Below, in pieces: positions 44,429 to 52,826 of a stretch of 64,000 nucleotides of DNA. The position numbers and the translations under genes were made by a program. The notes beneath the pieces are model-generated. The model was not told where the DNA came from and ran no database searches. It was given only the letters and a program-made list of their open reading frames with translations. Every line of letters begins with the position of its first letter. Position 1 is the first letter of the stretch. The stretch comes from Verrucomicrobium spinosum DSM 4136 = JCM 18804 (lineage in GTDB: Bacteria > Verrucomicrobiota > Verrucomicrobiia > Verrucomicrobiales > Verrucomicrobiaceae), in the NCBI RefSeq assembly GCF_000172155.1, contig NZ_ABIZ01000001.1, positions 310,001-374,000 of the forward strand. The letters are read 5' to 3'.

Positions 44429-45427
44429 ATGCCATCCATACTCATCATCGGCTGCGGCAGCATTGGGGAACGGCACCTGCGCTGTTTCCTAAGCACGGGG
44501 CGCTGCACGGTTGCGGCGGTGGAGACCCGCGAAGAGCTTCGCCTTGCGATGCAGGAGCGCTACGGGGTGCCATGTCACTCCTCGATCGAGGAGGCTCTCA
44601 CGACTGGCGGATGGGATGCAGCCGTGATCTGCACGCCGGCTCCCTTGCATCTGCCCATGCTCCAGGTCTTGCTGGCGCATGGTCTGCACGTACTGGTGGA
44701 GAAGCCGCTGGCGGTGGATCTGGATGAAGTGCCTGCAGCACGTGCCGCTCTGGCGCAGCATCCTCGCTACGTGGCGGTGGCTTATGTGTATCACCTCATG
44801 CCCTGGGTGTTGGCAGCGCGGGACTATGTCGCGACAGGCAGCTTGGGCACCGTCCTGCATGCCACCGTGATGGCGGGGCAGCACTTCCCCACCTTCCGGC
44901 CCGCTTATCGCGAGATCTACTACGCCCGGCATGAGCAGGGTGGCGGTGCAGTGCAGGATGCGCTGACTCATCTGGTGAATGCCGTGGAGTGGCTCATCGG
45001 CCCCTGCACTCAGGTGTATTGCGATGGCAGCCACCAGATGCTGGAAGGCGTGACAGTGGAGGACACGGTGAATGTGGCCGCCCGCCACGGCATGGCCATG
45101 GTGAGTTATGCCATGAACCAGTTTCAAGCGCCCAATGAAACGTTCATCCTCCTGCATGGCACAGAGGGCAGCCTCGCGATTGAGGGCCACCGTCAGCGTT
45201 GGGGAGTCCTGCAACGGGGCAGCGCAGACTGGACCTGGCACACGGTGCCCCCTCTGGAGCGGGACGAACTTTTCATCCGGCAGGCGCACGCCTTTCTGGA
45301 TGGCATGGAAGGCCGGCCCTCGCCGCTCTGCAGCTTTGAAGAGGCCGTGCAAACCCTGCGCTTCAACCGGGCGGCGTTGCAATCCATTGCGGAAGGCGTG
45401 CCGGTGACCATCTCGCAAGTTTCATGA
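44429..45427 (+). CDS. Gfo/Idh/MocA family oxidoreductase (cytoplasmic)
   Basis: A 332-residue NAD(P)-dependent oxidoreductase with no leader. The nucleotide-binding loop is ILIIGCGSIGERHLRCF (G-x-G-x-x-G) and the catalytic-lysine motif is VLVEKPLAVDLDEVP (EKP). The substrate domain has HEQGGGAVQDALTHLVNAVE, in which D and H are in the usual G-G-G-x-x-x-D-x-x-x-H arrangement. Members oxidise C2, C3 or C1 hydroxyls of sugars and inositols. It starts the plus-strand catabolic operon and is controlled by the palindrome at 44358-44378 by position. Its stop overlaps the next gene by 4 bp (ATGA). Confidence 0.9.
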   Translation: MPSILIIGCGSIGERHLRCFLSTGRCTVAAVETREELRLAMQERYGVPCHSSIEEALTTGGWDAAVICTPAPLHLPMLQVLLAHGLHVLVEKPLAVDLDEVPAARAALAQHPRYVAVAYVYHLMPWVLAARDYVATGSLGTVLHATVMAGQHFPTFRPAYREIYYARHEQGGGAVQDALTHLVNAVEWLIGPCTQVYCDGSHQMLEGVTVEDTVNVAARHGMAMVSYAMNQFQAPNETFILLHGTEGSLAIEGHRQRWGVLQRGSADWTWHTVPPLERDELFIRQAHAFLDGMEGRPSPLCSFEEAVQTLRFNRAALQSIAEGVPVTISQVS

Positions 45428-46386
45428 CGATCCCGAAACCACCACTGCGTCTGGCCATGCTGGGCATGATCGAGGGCAATGGTCACCCCTACTCCTGGAG
45501 TGCCATCATCAATGGCTATGATCCCGGCGCCATGGCGCAGTGTCCCTATCCCACCATCCTGGACTATTTGGGCAGGCAGGACTTCGCCAGCATCGGCATC
45601 CCAGATGCCCGTGTGACGCATGTCTGGACGGATGACCCTGCGGATGCCTGCAAGGTCGCAGCGGCGAGCCTCATCGAGCACGTGGTTTCCCGGCCGGAAG
45701 ATGTCATTGGCCTGGTGGATGCGGTGGTCATCGCCACGGATGACGGGGACGATCATGTGGGCCGGGTGGCTCCATTTGTCGAAGCGGGGCTCCCTGTATT
45801 TGTGGACAAGCCGATGGCGACGAATCTGGCAGACTTGCGGCAGTTTGTGCAATGGCAGCGCGCCGGGGCCGTCCTGCTCAGCAGCAGCGGCATGCGTTAT
45901 GCCCCCGAACTCCAGCTGAGCGCGGAGCAGCGCCAGCAACTGGGGGAGCTGCGCTGGATCACCAGCTTCACCTGCAAGAGCTGGGAGCGGTATGGCATTC
46001 ATGCGTTGGAAGCCGTCTATCCTCTGCTGGGACCGGGCTTCGAGACGGTGCAGACCCAGCATCGCCAGGGCTCGGACATCGTGCATCTCACGCATCGCAG
46101 CGGGGTGCCGGTGACGCTCGGGGTCGTGCAGGATGCGGTGGGGAGTTTTGGCTCCGTTCATCTCTATGGCACCGGGGCACAGATGCCCTTCCTCTGCCGG
46201 GACTACTACAACGCCTTCCGGGCGCAACTCGTGGCCTTCATCCAGATGCTGCAGACCGGCCAGCCGCCGTTCCATTTCAGCCAGACGGTGGAGTTGATGG
46301 GCATCCTCATTGCCGGCCGCCGCAGCCGGGAGCGGGGTGGGCAGACTATTTCGCTCGCCAGCATTCTGCAGGAAACCCTTGCTTGA
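45424..46386 (+). CDS. Gfo/Idh/MocA-like oxidoreductase with divergent N-terminus
   Basis: A 320-residue protein. It starts LRLAMLGMIEGNGHPYSWSA, where the normal G-x-G-x-x-G loop is replaced by G-M-I-E-G-N-G, followed by AMAQCPYPTILDYLG, which is an unusual insertion. The strand 'VDAVVIATDDGDDHVGRVA' and the motif LPVFVDKPMATNLADL (DKP for EKP) place it in the family. The N-terminus is similar to a Planctomycetes/Verrucomicrobia subgroup found with aldolases. It is coupled to the previous oxidoreductase by a 4-bp overlap, so the two may act as a pair or in consecutive steps. Confidence 0.85.
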   Translation: MTIPKPPLRLAMLGMIEGNGHPYSWSAIINGYDPGAMAQCPYPTILDYLGRQDFASIGIPDARVTHVWTDDPADACKVAAASLIEHVVSRPEDVIGLVDAVVIATDDGDDHVGRVAPFVEAGLPVFVDKPMATNLADLRQFVQWQRAGAVLLSSSGMRYAPELQLSAEQRQQLGELRWITSFTCKSWERYGIHALEAVYPLLGPGFETVQTQHRQGSDIVHLTHRSGVPVTLGVVQDAVGSFGSVHLYGTGAQMPFLCRDYYNAFRAQLVAFIQMLQTGQPPFHFSQTVELMGILIAGRRSRERGGQTISLASILQETLA

Positions 46387-46412
46387 TTTTTGACTCCTCA
46401 TACCGCCACCCC

Positions 46413-47225
46413 ATGATCCTCCGTCCCAGCCGCATCCTCAGGGAGCTCCGCAACGGTGCCAATCCGTGCACGCTGAAGCTCAATCTCAACGACCCCCGCG
46501 TGATCGAGATGGCGGGCCTTTCTGGAGCATCAGGCGTCTGGATCTGCAATGAACACGTTCCGAATGACTGGTCGAATCTGGAGCACCAGGTGCGGGCTGC
46601 CCGGCTGCATGACCTGGACAGCATCGTACGGGTCAGCAAGGGGGCGTACAGTGACTATGTGAAGGCCTTTGAACTGGATGCCACGGCCATCATGGTGCCG
46701 CATGTCTCCACAGAAGAGGAGGCCCGCAAGCTGGTGGAGATGACTCGCTTCCAGCCGCTGGGCAGGCGTCCCATTGATGGGGGCAACATCGACGGCGGTT
46801 TTTGCCAGGTGCCTATAAAGCAGTACCTGCACCACAGCAATACGGAGAAGCTCCTGATCTTCCAGATCGAGTCTCCTGAGGCGTTGGATCGGGTCGAGGC
46901 AATTGCCGCAGTGCCAGGTTATGATGTCCTGCTCTTTGGCCCGGGCGACTTCAGCCATCTGATCGGAAAGGCGGGGCAGATCCATGATCCGGAGGTGGTC
47001 GCGGCTCGGAAGAGGGTGGCGGCGGCAGGCCGTCAGCATGGGAAACACCTCATGATGCCGGGTATGATCGGCCCGCGACGTGAACTTGAAGAGGAGGGCT
47101 GGCGCATCTTCAATCTGGGGGCGGATGTCCTTTGTCTGGGCAGCGCCTTCAATCAACTGGTGGCAGAGTATCAGGGCACTCCTGCGGTGGCCCCTGCGGC
47201 CGTGTACAACTCCAGTGACAAATGA
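46413..47225 (+). CDS. HpcH/HpaI family aldolase (first of two)
   Basis: A 270-residue class II pyruvate-type aldolase or lyase. The metal ligands are Glu153 (FQIESPEALDRVEAI) and Asp179 (LLFGPGDFSHLIG). The catalytic His sits in WICNEHVPNDW, the analogue of the family's D-x-E-H. HpaI-type enzymes cleave 2-keto-3-deoxy acids or 4-hydroxy-2-oxo acids to pyruvate and an aldehyde. ATG 46413 matches the family N-terminus; the frame is open far upstream but there encodes only a shadow of the oxidoreductase. It overlaps the next SDR gene by 4 bp. Confidence 0.9.
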   Translation: MILRPSRILRELRNGANPCTLKLNLNDPRVIEMAGLSGASGVWICNEHVPNDWSNLEHQVRAARLHDLDSIVRVSKGAYSDYVKAFELDATAIMVPHVSTEEEARKLVEMTRFQPLGRRPIDGGNIDGGFCQVPIKQYLHHSNTEKLLIFQIESPEALDRVEAIAAVPGYDVLLFGPGDFSHLIGKAGQIHDPEVVAARKRVAAAGRQHGKHLMMPGMIGPRRELEEEGWRIFNLGADVLCLGSAFNQLVAEYQGTPAVAPAAVYNSSDK

Positions 47226-48013
47226 CCGGCAATATGAGCACCCTCAGCAATTTCAGTCTTACTGGCAAGGTGGTCCTTCTCACCGGTGGTGCTGGCCTGT
47301 TCGGCCGTGGTCTGGTGCGCGCCCTTGCTGGAGCGGGGGCCACCTTGATCCTCGCTTCCCGGGATGTGGCCAAGCTACAGGTGGTGGCAGAGGAGGAGCG
47401 CGCGTCAGGGGCCACGGTGCAGGCGGAGTTTCTTGATCAAGGGGATGAGGCTTCTATCAACGCGTTGTTTGAGCGCATTCAGGTGGAGCACGGGCCTTTG
47501 CATGGATTGGTGAACAACGCGGTGCTCCGTCCCATGAAGGGCGCTCAGGGGACCGTGGCCCAATGGGAGGACTCCATGCGGGTAAATGCCACCGGGTTGA
47601 TGCTCATGCACCGGGTCTTCGGTGCAGCCATGGCCGAGGCCGGGCGGGGAAGCGTGGTCAACATCGGCTCCATCCAGGGCATGATCGGCCCCAGCTATGA
47701 GTTGTATGAGGGCACGGCCATCGGCGACATGCCGCCAGACTATTTCTTTCACAAAGGAGGGATGCTCAATCTCACCCGGTTCTACGCGGCGTTGTACGGG
47801 CCTCGGGACGTGCGCGTGAATTGCGTGTCACCGGGTGGTTTCTTCAATCACCAGCCGGAGGCGTTTGTGAAGCGGTACAGCGAGCACACCATGTTGAACC
47901 GTATGGCGGATGACAATGACCTGGGCGGGGCGGTGGTGTTTTTGTTGAGTGACGCGTCCAGGTATGTGACCGGTGTGAATTTGCCGGTGGATGGCGGGTA
48001 CACGGCGAAGTGA
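47222..48013 (+). CDS. Short-chain dehydrogenase/reductase (SDR)
   Basis: A 263-residue classical SDR. The cofactor loop is KVVLLTGGAGLFGRGLVRAL (T-G-x-x-x-x-G-x-G). The catalytic Tyr-x-x-x-Lys is in DYFFHKGGMLNL, with a Ser in SVVNIGSIQGMIG before it. The C-terminal part 'DVRVNCVSPGGFFNHQ' and NLPVDGGYTAK are family typical. It is the last gene of the operon with two Gfo/Idh oxidoreductases and the aldolase. Oxidation of a hydroxyl of the deoxy-acid intermediate or of the sugar itself is likely. Confidence 0.9.
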   Translation: MTGNMSTLSNFSLTGKVVLLTGGAGLFGRGLVRALAGAGATLILASRDVAKLQVVAEEERASGATVQAEFLDQGDEASINALFERIQVEHGPLHGLVNNAVLRPMKGAQGTVAQWEDSMRVNATGLMLMHRVFGAAMAEAGRGSVVNIGSIQGMIGPSYELYEGTAIGDMPPDYFFHKGGMLNLTRFYAALYGPRDVRVNCVSPGGFFNHQPEAFVKRYSEHTMLNRMADDNDLGGAVVFLLSDASRYVTGVNLPVDGGYTAK

Positions 48014-48052
48014 CGGGAAGAATCGTGGGTGGATGAGAGATTCGGGACGGAA

Positions 48053-48330
48053 ATTCATCGAACCCGGAGGGTTCACCATGAATAGCCATGGGTGAAATGA
48101 GCGTAGCGAGTGCAACCCATGGTAGGCGAATGGGCAAATCCTACCGCGGAGCGGTAGGCCTAGTGGTCCGCATTGGGATGGACGTGAAATTGCGGAAAGG
48201 CGTCAGGGGTGGTCGACGCGATGGGCGAACCGCTCCGCGGTTCAGGATGTTGTGCGCCTACCATGGGTAGGGCTCGCAAAGCTCGCCCGACCCATGGCTA
48301 TTCATGGTGAACCCTCCGGGTTCGATGAAT
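48053..48330. repeat. Long fold-back repeat element, copy 2
   Basis: The 41-bp outer arms at 48053-48093 and 48290-48330 are perfect inverted repeats. They share the GAACCCGGAGGGTTC core and GAATAGCCATGGGT with copy 1. The inner arm CTACCGCGGAGCGGTAGGCC is at 48141-48160, with a degenerate partner around 48225-48243. The element lies between a converging SDR gene and kelch gene. The rest of the 362-bp gap shows no gene. Confidence 0.92.
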
Positions 48331-48375
48331 GCGCGCTTGCGACCCTGACGCGGTGACGGCATCTGCTGGACTTCC

Positions 48376-49368
48376 TCACTCCTCCTTCAACAACGCCGCC
48401 ACCGGAATCCGGAAACACGCTGCGCTGCGGTGCTTCTTCTGATCCTCACCACCGAGCACGTAGATGAAGCCATCTCCTCCCTTCACCAGACACACCAGCG
48501 CCTTGATCGGCAACGGCAATGCCTTGCGATACTGCTGGGTCCGCACGTCGTGGATCCACGCTGCATCCAGAAACCCTTGTTCATCGGTGCCGTAGCCACC
48601 CGCAAGATAGATATGTTGATCATCCAAAGCCACGGCGGCGACACCGCGGGCACTGACGGGATACGGATCCAGCTTCGTCCACGTCTTGGAGGCGATATCA
48701 TATGCTGCCGCTTCCGCGGAGTTCTGCACCTGGCCATTCTCCGTTGACATCCATGCCCCGGTGAAGGCATAGACCTTCCTGCCGCTTCCCACCACTGCAG
48801 GCAGGCCAATCCCCGGACCTTCCCGGCGCAGGGGATTTTCATTGGAAGCCTTGCCACTCGTGGAAACCGAGCTCAACGCCGTTGTGACCTGCTTCCAATC
48901 ATCGGGATCAGGTGTGCCGCCATAGATCCACAAACTGCCCTCCATAAAAGCTCCACCCGAAAAAGCAACATGGTGGTTCATGGTGCCTACATGTTGCCAC
49001 GAGCCTTCCTTCGTCAGCGCCAGCACTTCGTTTCGTGCCATCTTTCCATCGGCACCGCCCGCAATCCAGAGTTGCTGACCATCGCTTGCCCCGGCGCCGT
49101 AGGCCAGAGGGTGGGGCAGGTCGGGTCCGGGTGTCCATTGATTGGTCCCGGGATTATAGACCCAGGTCTTGTTCAGCCAGCGTTTCACGCCTTCCGGCCA
49201 GTTGGTCCCGCCTGCGATGACCAGTTTTCCATTCACCCATCCTGCGGCAAATCCGGCATTGGGTTCGGGCAGCGGGGCGATGGATACCCAAGTCTCCGCA
49301 GCAACGGGCTGCGTGCTGGTGAGGGCAATCACAGTGAGGGTGATGAGAAGGTGGCAGGGAGGTTTCAT
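48376..49368 (-). CDS. Exported kelch-repeat beta-propeller protein
   Basis: A 330-residue protein with a signal peptide (MKPPCHLLITLTVIALTSTQ, P-V-A-A-E). It contains about six kelch blades with G-G and W patterns: AAGWVNGKLVIAGGTNW, AGASDGQQLWIAGGADG, GAFMEGSLWIYGGTPD and ALDDQHIYLAGGYGTDEQG. Exported kelch proteins include NanM, the sialic-acid mutarotase, and cyclically permuted mutarotase-like proteins beside symporters. Given the sialidase-like neighbours, a mutarotase role is a fair hypothesis only. The start at 49368 overlaps the previous stop by 4 bp, which decides it over the ATG 8 codons upstream. Confidence 0.85.
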   Translation of the reverse strand: MKPPCHLLITLTVIALTSTQPVAAETWVSIAPLPEPNAGFAAGWVNGKLVIAGGTNWPEGVKRWLNKTWVYNPGTNQWTPGPDLPHPLAYGAGASDGQQLWIAGGADGKMARNEVLALTKEGSWQHVGTMNHHVAFSGGAFMEGSLWIYGGTPDPDDWKQVTTALSSVSTSGKASNENPLRREGPGIGLPAVVGSGRKVYAFTGAWMSTENGQVQNSAEAAAYDIASKTWTKLDPYPVSARGVAAVALDDQHIYLAGGYGTDEQGFLDAAWIHDVRTQQYRKALPLPIKALVCLVKGGDGFIYVLGGEDQKKHRSAACFRIPVAALLKEE

Positions 49369-49937
49369 GACGAAGGAGGAGGGAGAGGGCATTTGTCGTC
49401 AGGGTCTGTGGCCCGACGATAGAGATCATGAGGACTGGATGGCGTCTGCCATCCGGGGTGGAGGCGCACATCGGCCGCTCCGGCGAGTTGGCCCTCTTCA
49501 GAGGGTCCTGCGGTGCTCTCTTCACGGCGGATCTCCCACCAGCACTGGCCGCAGTGGTTGTGTTCGTGATCAATAACGAATCCGGCGTCTTTCATCATGG
49601 GACCGATCCAGCCCATGCAGTGGTCGCAATAGTCCCGGTACTGCACCAGTCCGTTCTGGATGAGGAATCCCTTGGACGGGCATTCATGCATGTCGATGCG
49701 GAACACTTCTTCAGTGGCGTGAATGGCGTATCCTGCCGCCTCGTGATCCAGCGTGTGGCCCCAGTAGGCGCGCATGCCGGCAAAGCCCTGCGGAAGGATC
49801 AGCTCCCGCGCATGCTGTTGAGAGTCCCTGGAAATGCCTTCTTCCCAATACTGGCAGACCAGGTCGTGGCCGCCCTCCGCCTCCAGCCAGGCAAAGGTCC
49901 ACTCATAGTGTCCGCAGAAGTCGTAGCAACCGATCAT
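49365..49937 (-). CDS. Cys/His-rich protein of unknown function (first unfamiliar locus protein)
   Basis: A 190-residue soluble protein. It has a striking set of metal-ligand-like residues: CYDFCGHYEW at the N-terminus, IDMHECPSKGF, 'YRDYCDHCMGWIGP' and VIDHEHNHCGQCWWEI. The last two resemble the Cys-rich core of L-2-amino-thiazoline-4-carboxylate hydrolase-like proteins and DUF6125 (two Cys pairs separated by about 25 residues), but I cannot assign a family with confidence. The tail after residue 145 is low-complexity. The gene overlaps its neighbours by 4 bp on both sides, so it is tightly coupled between the next Cys-rich gene and the kelch gene. Confidence 0.75.
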   Translation of the reverse strand: MIGCYDFCGHYEWTFAWLEAEGGHDLVCQYWEEGISRDSQQHARELILPQGFAGMRAYWGHTLDHEAAGYAIHATEEVFRIDMHECPSKGFLIQNGLVQYRDYCDHCMGWIGPMMKDAGFVIDHEHNHCGQCWWEIRREESTAGPSEEGQLAGAADVRLHPGWQTPSSPHDLYRRATDPDDKCPLPPPSS

Positions 49938-50449
49938 GACAGGGATGCGAGGGTGATTTCCTCCAGATCCTGCGGCGGCCGACCGGTGCTGAGAGGAATG
50001 AACCTCTGTACACAGCGGCCGTTGCCCCCTTGAACCCGTACGGTGAAACCAGCGGGTGCCGCCATGGCTTCACTCACAAAATAGCAATGCTCGCAGAAGC
50101 AGGGCACAATCTCCCTCTTCTGCTGGCGCAGGTGCGCGATGGCCGGGCACACTTTCACGTCCAGCCGGACTTCGCAGTCGTCCTGGGTCACGCTCACCTC
50201 ACTGCCAGGTTCGGCCTCGTAGAAGGCCTGCCAGTATTGGGCGATGCCCGCGGCTCCGTGCGTCTGCCATCGTCTGGAAACCGGGGCAAAGTAACGGTGG
50301 CCCATGTCCGACCAGTAACGGCGCAGCCCTTCCTGTCCCAGCCGGTTCAAAATGAAACGGAAGGTGGCATTGATGGCCATGTAAAAGTCGGCAGCGCCTT
50401 GAGGTTTGGTGTCGCGATACGGCAGTGCGACCGAAGGCTCTACGTTCAT
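49934..50449 (-). CDS. Cys/His-containing protein of unknown function (second unfamiliar locus protein)
   Basis: A 171-residue soluble protein without leader. The N-terminal half is helical (MAINATFRFILNRLGQEGLR, RYWSDMGHRYFAPV), then a beta segment (GSEVSVTQDDCEVRLDVKVC) leads to a Cys/His set, VCPAIAHLRQ and VPCFCEHCYFVSEA. The pattern (CPAxxH, then C-F-C-E-H-C) parallels the Cys arrangement of the next gene's product, and both may belong to one distant ATC-hydrolase-like group. It lies between the HpaI aldolase and the other Cys-rich gene with 4-bp overlaps on both sides, so expression is coupled. I do not recognise a described function. Confidence 0.75.
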   Translation of the reverse strand: MNVEPSVALPYRDTKPQGAADFYMAINATFRFILNRLGQEGLRRYWSDMGHRYFAPVSRRWQTHGAAGIAQYWQAFYEAEPGSEVSVTQDDCEVRLDVKVCPAIAHLRQQKREIVPCFCEHCYFVSEAMAAPAGFTVRVQGGNGRCVQRFIPLSTGRPPQDLEEITLASLS

Positions 50450-51237
50450 GACGGATCTCCTTTCCCCAGCAGTTCATCCAGCTTGAAAGAGCAGGCTTCC
50501 AGTTCCCGATAGATGCCAAAGAATTCACTGCCCATTGCCACCAGTTGGGCACCCATTTCCACGATGGTGCGGGCATCTTCCACGCTGCCGACTGGCATGC
50601 CCCAGGGCTTGCCCTGCTTGCGACAGGCAGCGGCCAGAGTGGCCACCGCGTCTCGCAGTACAGGATCCTGCACTGACGGCTTGCAACCGAGTCGGAGCGA
50701 GAGATCGCCCGGACCAAGGAAGAGCAGATCCACACCTTCCACAGCGGCAATGGCCTCCACGTTTTGAATGGCGAGCGGGGTCTCGATCTGGACGACCAAT
50801 GCAGTCTCCCGGTTGGCCCGTGCGGGATAGTCATCCGGCTTGTGGATCCAGTAGCCCGCGTCCAACCCGGAGCCATCGAGCCCGCGATCTCCCAGAGGTG
50901 GGAACTTCGTATGCATCACCAGTTCCCGGGCTTGTTCCGGCGTGTTCACATGCGGAATCATGAGCCCAGCGGCTCCGTCTTCGAGATAGCGTGACAGCGC
51001 TGCCTTTCCAGACAGTGAAGGCCGGAAGATGCAGTCGATGCCCGCATGATGATGCCGCAGGATCATCTCGCGAATGTCGCCCGCCTCCCAGGCACGATGT
51101 TCCGCATCCATCCACACGGCGTCGTAGCCGAAGCGGGCGGCGAGTGCTGGGAAATAAATGACAGGGGAGCCGGTGGAGCAGGCGCGGGCCACTCCTCCGT
51201 TGCGGATCTTTGCAAGCAGTTTGGATGTCGTGATCAT
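50446..51237 (-). CDS. HpcH/HpaI family aldolase (second of two)
   Basis: A 263-residue aldolase. The catalytic motif is VWMDAEHRAWEAG (D-x-E-H), stronger than in the first paralogue. Metal ligands are in VVQIETPLAIQNVEAI (Glu) and LLFLGPGDLSLRLG (Asp), and the substrate Arg is in DCIFRPSLSGK. It is the first gene of a four-gene minus-strand operon (aldolase, two Cys-rich proteins, kelch), each overlapping by 4 bp. The ATG at 51237 is chosen as the standard family start (MITTSKLLAKIRNG). It is divergent from the symporter gene with a 110-bp promoter region. It differs clearly in sequence from the paralogue at 46413, so the two probably act on different intermediates. Confidence 0.92.
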   Translation of the reverse strand: MITTSKLLAKIRNGGVARACSTGSPVIYFPALAARFGYDAVWMDAEHRAWEAGDIREMILRHHHAGIDCIFRPSLSGKAALSRYLEDGAAGLMIPHVNTPEQARELVMHTKFPPLGDRGLDGSGLDAGYWIHKPDDYPARANRETALVVQIETPLAIQNVEAIAAVEGVDLLFLGPGDLSLRLGCKPSVQDPVLRDAVATLAAACRKQGKPWGMPVGSVEDARTIVEMGAQLVAMGSEFFGIYRELEACSFKLDELLGKGDPS

Positions 51238-51306
51238 GACTATGGAGGATGAATAACGTGAAATTTGAGATGAGGCTTGTTGCAGAAAATTATACATTTA
51301 TGATCA

Positions 51307-51321
51307 TGCAGAAAGTCTGCA
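51307..51321. promoter_or_regulatory. Small palindrome TGCAGA-AAG-TCTGCA in a divergent promoter region
   Basis: A perfect 6-bp inverted repeat with 3-nt centre lies between the divergent aldolase and symporter genes. The half sequence TGCAGAAA also occurs at about 51280. It differs from the 21-bp palindrome at the ends of the locus, so another regulator could bind here. Confidence 0.5.
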
Positions 51322-51347
51322 CAAACCATCCCCGTAGTATCCCGAGC

Positions 51348-52826
51348 ATGGCACGATTTACTTTGCTCGACTATGGTATCTTCGCTGTCTATCTCGCGGC
51401 GTCTGTGTTCATCGGCATGTGGTTTTCCCGGGGCGAGAAATCGCTGAAGGAGTACTTCCTGGCCGGAGCTCATATGAACCGCTTCGTGGTCGCCATGACG
51501 ATTCTTGCCGCACTGTTCTCGGGCATCAGCTATCTGGCAGGGCCCAGTGAAGTGTACACCAACGGCATCGCCTTCTCCCTGGTGCTGCTGTCCTTCTTCA
51601 TCGCCACGCCATTCACCTGCATCTGGATCCTGCCGCACTTCTACAACAGCCGTTACTTCACGGCTTATCATTTTCTTCAAGAGCGGTTCTCCCTTTCGCT
51701 TCGTCTGCTGGCATCGGGCCTGTTTATCCTGCGAGTATCCCTCTGGCTGGCGGCGGCCACTTATGCACCGGCTCTGGCGTTGAAGGAGGTCACCGGAATG
51801 CCGCTCTGGTTCACCATCATCTGCACGGGCGTCGTTTCCACCATCTACACCATGATGGGCGGCATGCGGGCCGTGATCTGGACGGACATCATGCAGCTGG
51901 GCGTGCTCTTTGGCGGGCAATTGATCATTGTGCTGGTGGCGCTGGGGAAGATTCCCGGCGGTCTGGCCGGTGTGTGGGACATTGCCCAAGCCGGTGGGAA
52001 ACTGGATGTGAGCCTCTCCTTTGATCCCAGGGAGCGCGTCACCCTCTGGGGCGTCATCATCGGTGGTGCTTTCCTGAACCTGGTGCAGATGGCCACGGAT
52101 CAGGTCTCTGTGCAGCGTTATCTCACGGCCACCAGCCTGCGCGAGGCGCAGCGCTCCTTGTGGATCAAGCTCTGGATGATCCTGCCGGTGCTGGTGCTCT
52201 TTTACGGCACGGGGCTCGTGCTTTACGCCTTCTATCACAGCACTGGCGACCCGCTGACCACTGGGCAGATCAACCGCGCCGACCAGATCCTGCCTTACTT
52301 CGTGATCACCCAGCTTCCGGTCGGCCTGCCGGGTCTCCTGATTGCCGCCATCTTTGCGGCCAGCATGTCCACGGTGTCTTCCGGGGTGAATTCTCTTACC
52401 TCCGCCACGATGTGTGACTTCTACCAGACGCTCACCAAGCCCGGGATGTGGAGCGAAAAAGCCCTGCTGTTCCGCGCCAAGCTGTTCACGTTGTTCTACG
52501 GAGCGCTGGTCACCGGGCTTGCCTTCGGTATTGCCTCCATGAAGAGCAATCTGGTGGAGTCGGTGAACAGCGTCATAGGTCTCGTGGGCGGTCCCATGCT
52601 GGGGCTGTTCCTGCTGGGCATCTTCAGCCGCAGGGTGGACAGCCGTGGGGCCATCCTGGGTTGCGTGGCCGGGTTTCTCGCGCCGATCGGTCTGATGTTC
52701 TACAAGACGGTTCCTCCGGGTGGCGGTGATCCGGTGCCGATCTCCTTCCTCTGGTTCAGCATGATCGGCTGTCTGGTCACCGTGTTGGTGGGCCTGCTTA
52801 CACCTTCCCGATCTGTGCCACGGTGA
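51348..52826 (+). CDS. Sodium:solute symporter (SSS family)
   Basis: A 492-residue membrane protein with about 13 helices. The start ATG 51348 gives [20 protein letters not shown] as first helix; codons further upstream are not plausible. SSS landmarks include the loop [20 protein letters not shown] after helix 1, [19 protein letters not shown] (sodium-site helix), and '[20 protein letters not shown]' with the S-x-x-S-S sodium motif (SSGVNSLTS). Such carriers take up sugars, sialic acids, myo-inositol or amino acids. In this locus it is the obvious import route for the breakdown product made by the exported enzymes. The stop overlaps the convergent SDR gene by 29 bp. Confidence 0.92.
   Translation: MARFTLLDYGIFAVYLAASVFIGMWFSRGEKSLKEYFLAGAHMNRFVVAMTILAALFSGISYLAGPSEVYTNGIAFSLVLLSFFIATPFTCIWILPHFYNSRYFTAYHFLQERFSLSLRLLASGLFILRVSLWLAAATYAPALALKEVTGMPLWFTIICTGVVSTIYTMMGGMRAVIWTDIMQLGVLFGGQLIIVLVALGKIPGGLAGVWDIAQAGGKLDVSLSFDPRERVTLWGVIIGGAFLNLVQMATDQVSVQRYLTATSLREAQRSLWIKLWMILPVLVLFYGTGLVLYAFYHSTGDPLTTGQINRADQILPYFVITQLPVGLPGLLIAAIFAASMSTVSSGVNSLTSATMCDFYQTLTKPGMWSEKALLFRAKLFTLFYGALVTGLAFGIASMKSNLVESVNSVIGLVGGPMLGLFLLGIFSRRVDSRGAILGCVAGFLAPIGLMFYKTVPPGGGDPVPISFLWFSMIGCLVTVLVGLLTPSRSVPR

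Noticed and set aside
48376-52826. Considered naming the locus a sialic-acid (nan) cluster
   Set aside because: No N-acetylneuraminate lyase, ManNAc kinase or epimerase is visible, and HpaI aldolases are not the usual sialic-acid enzymes.
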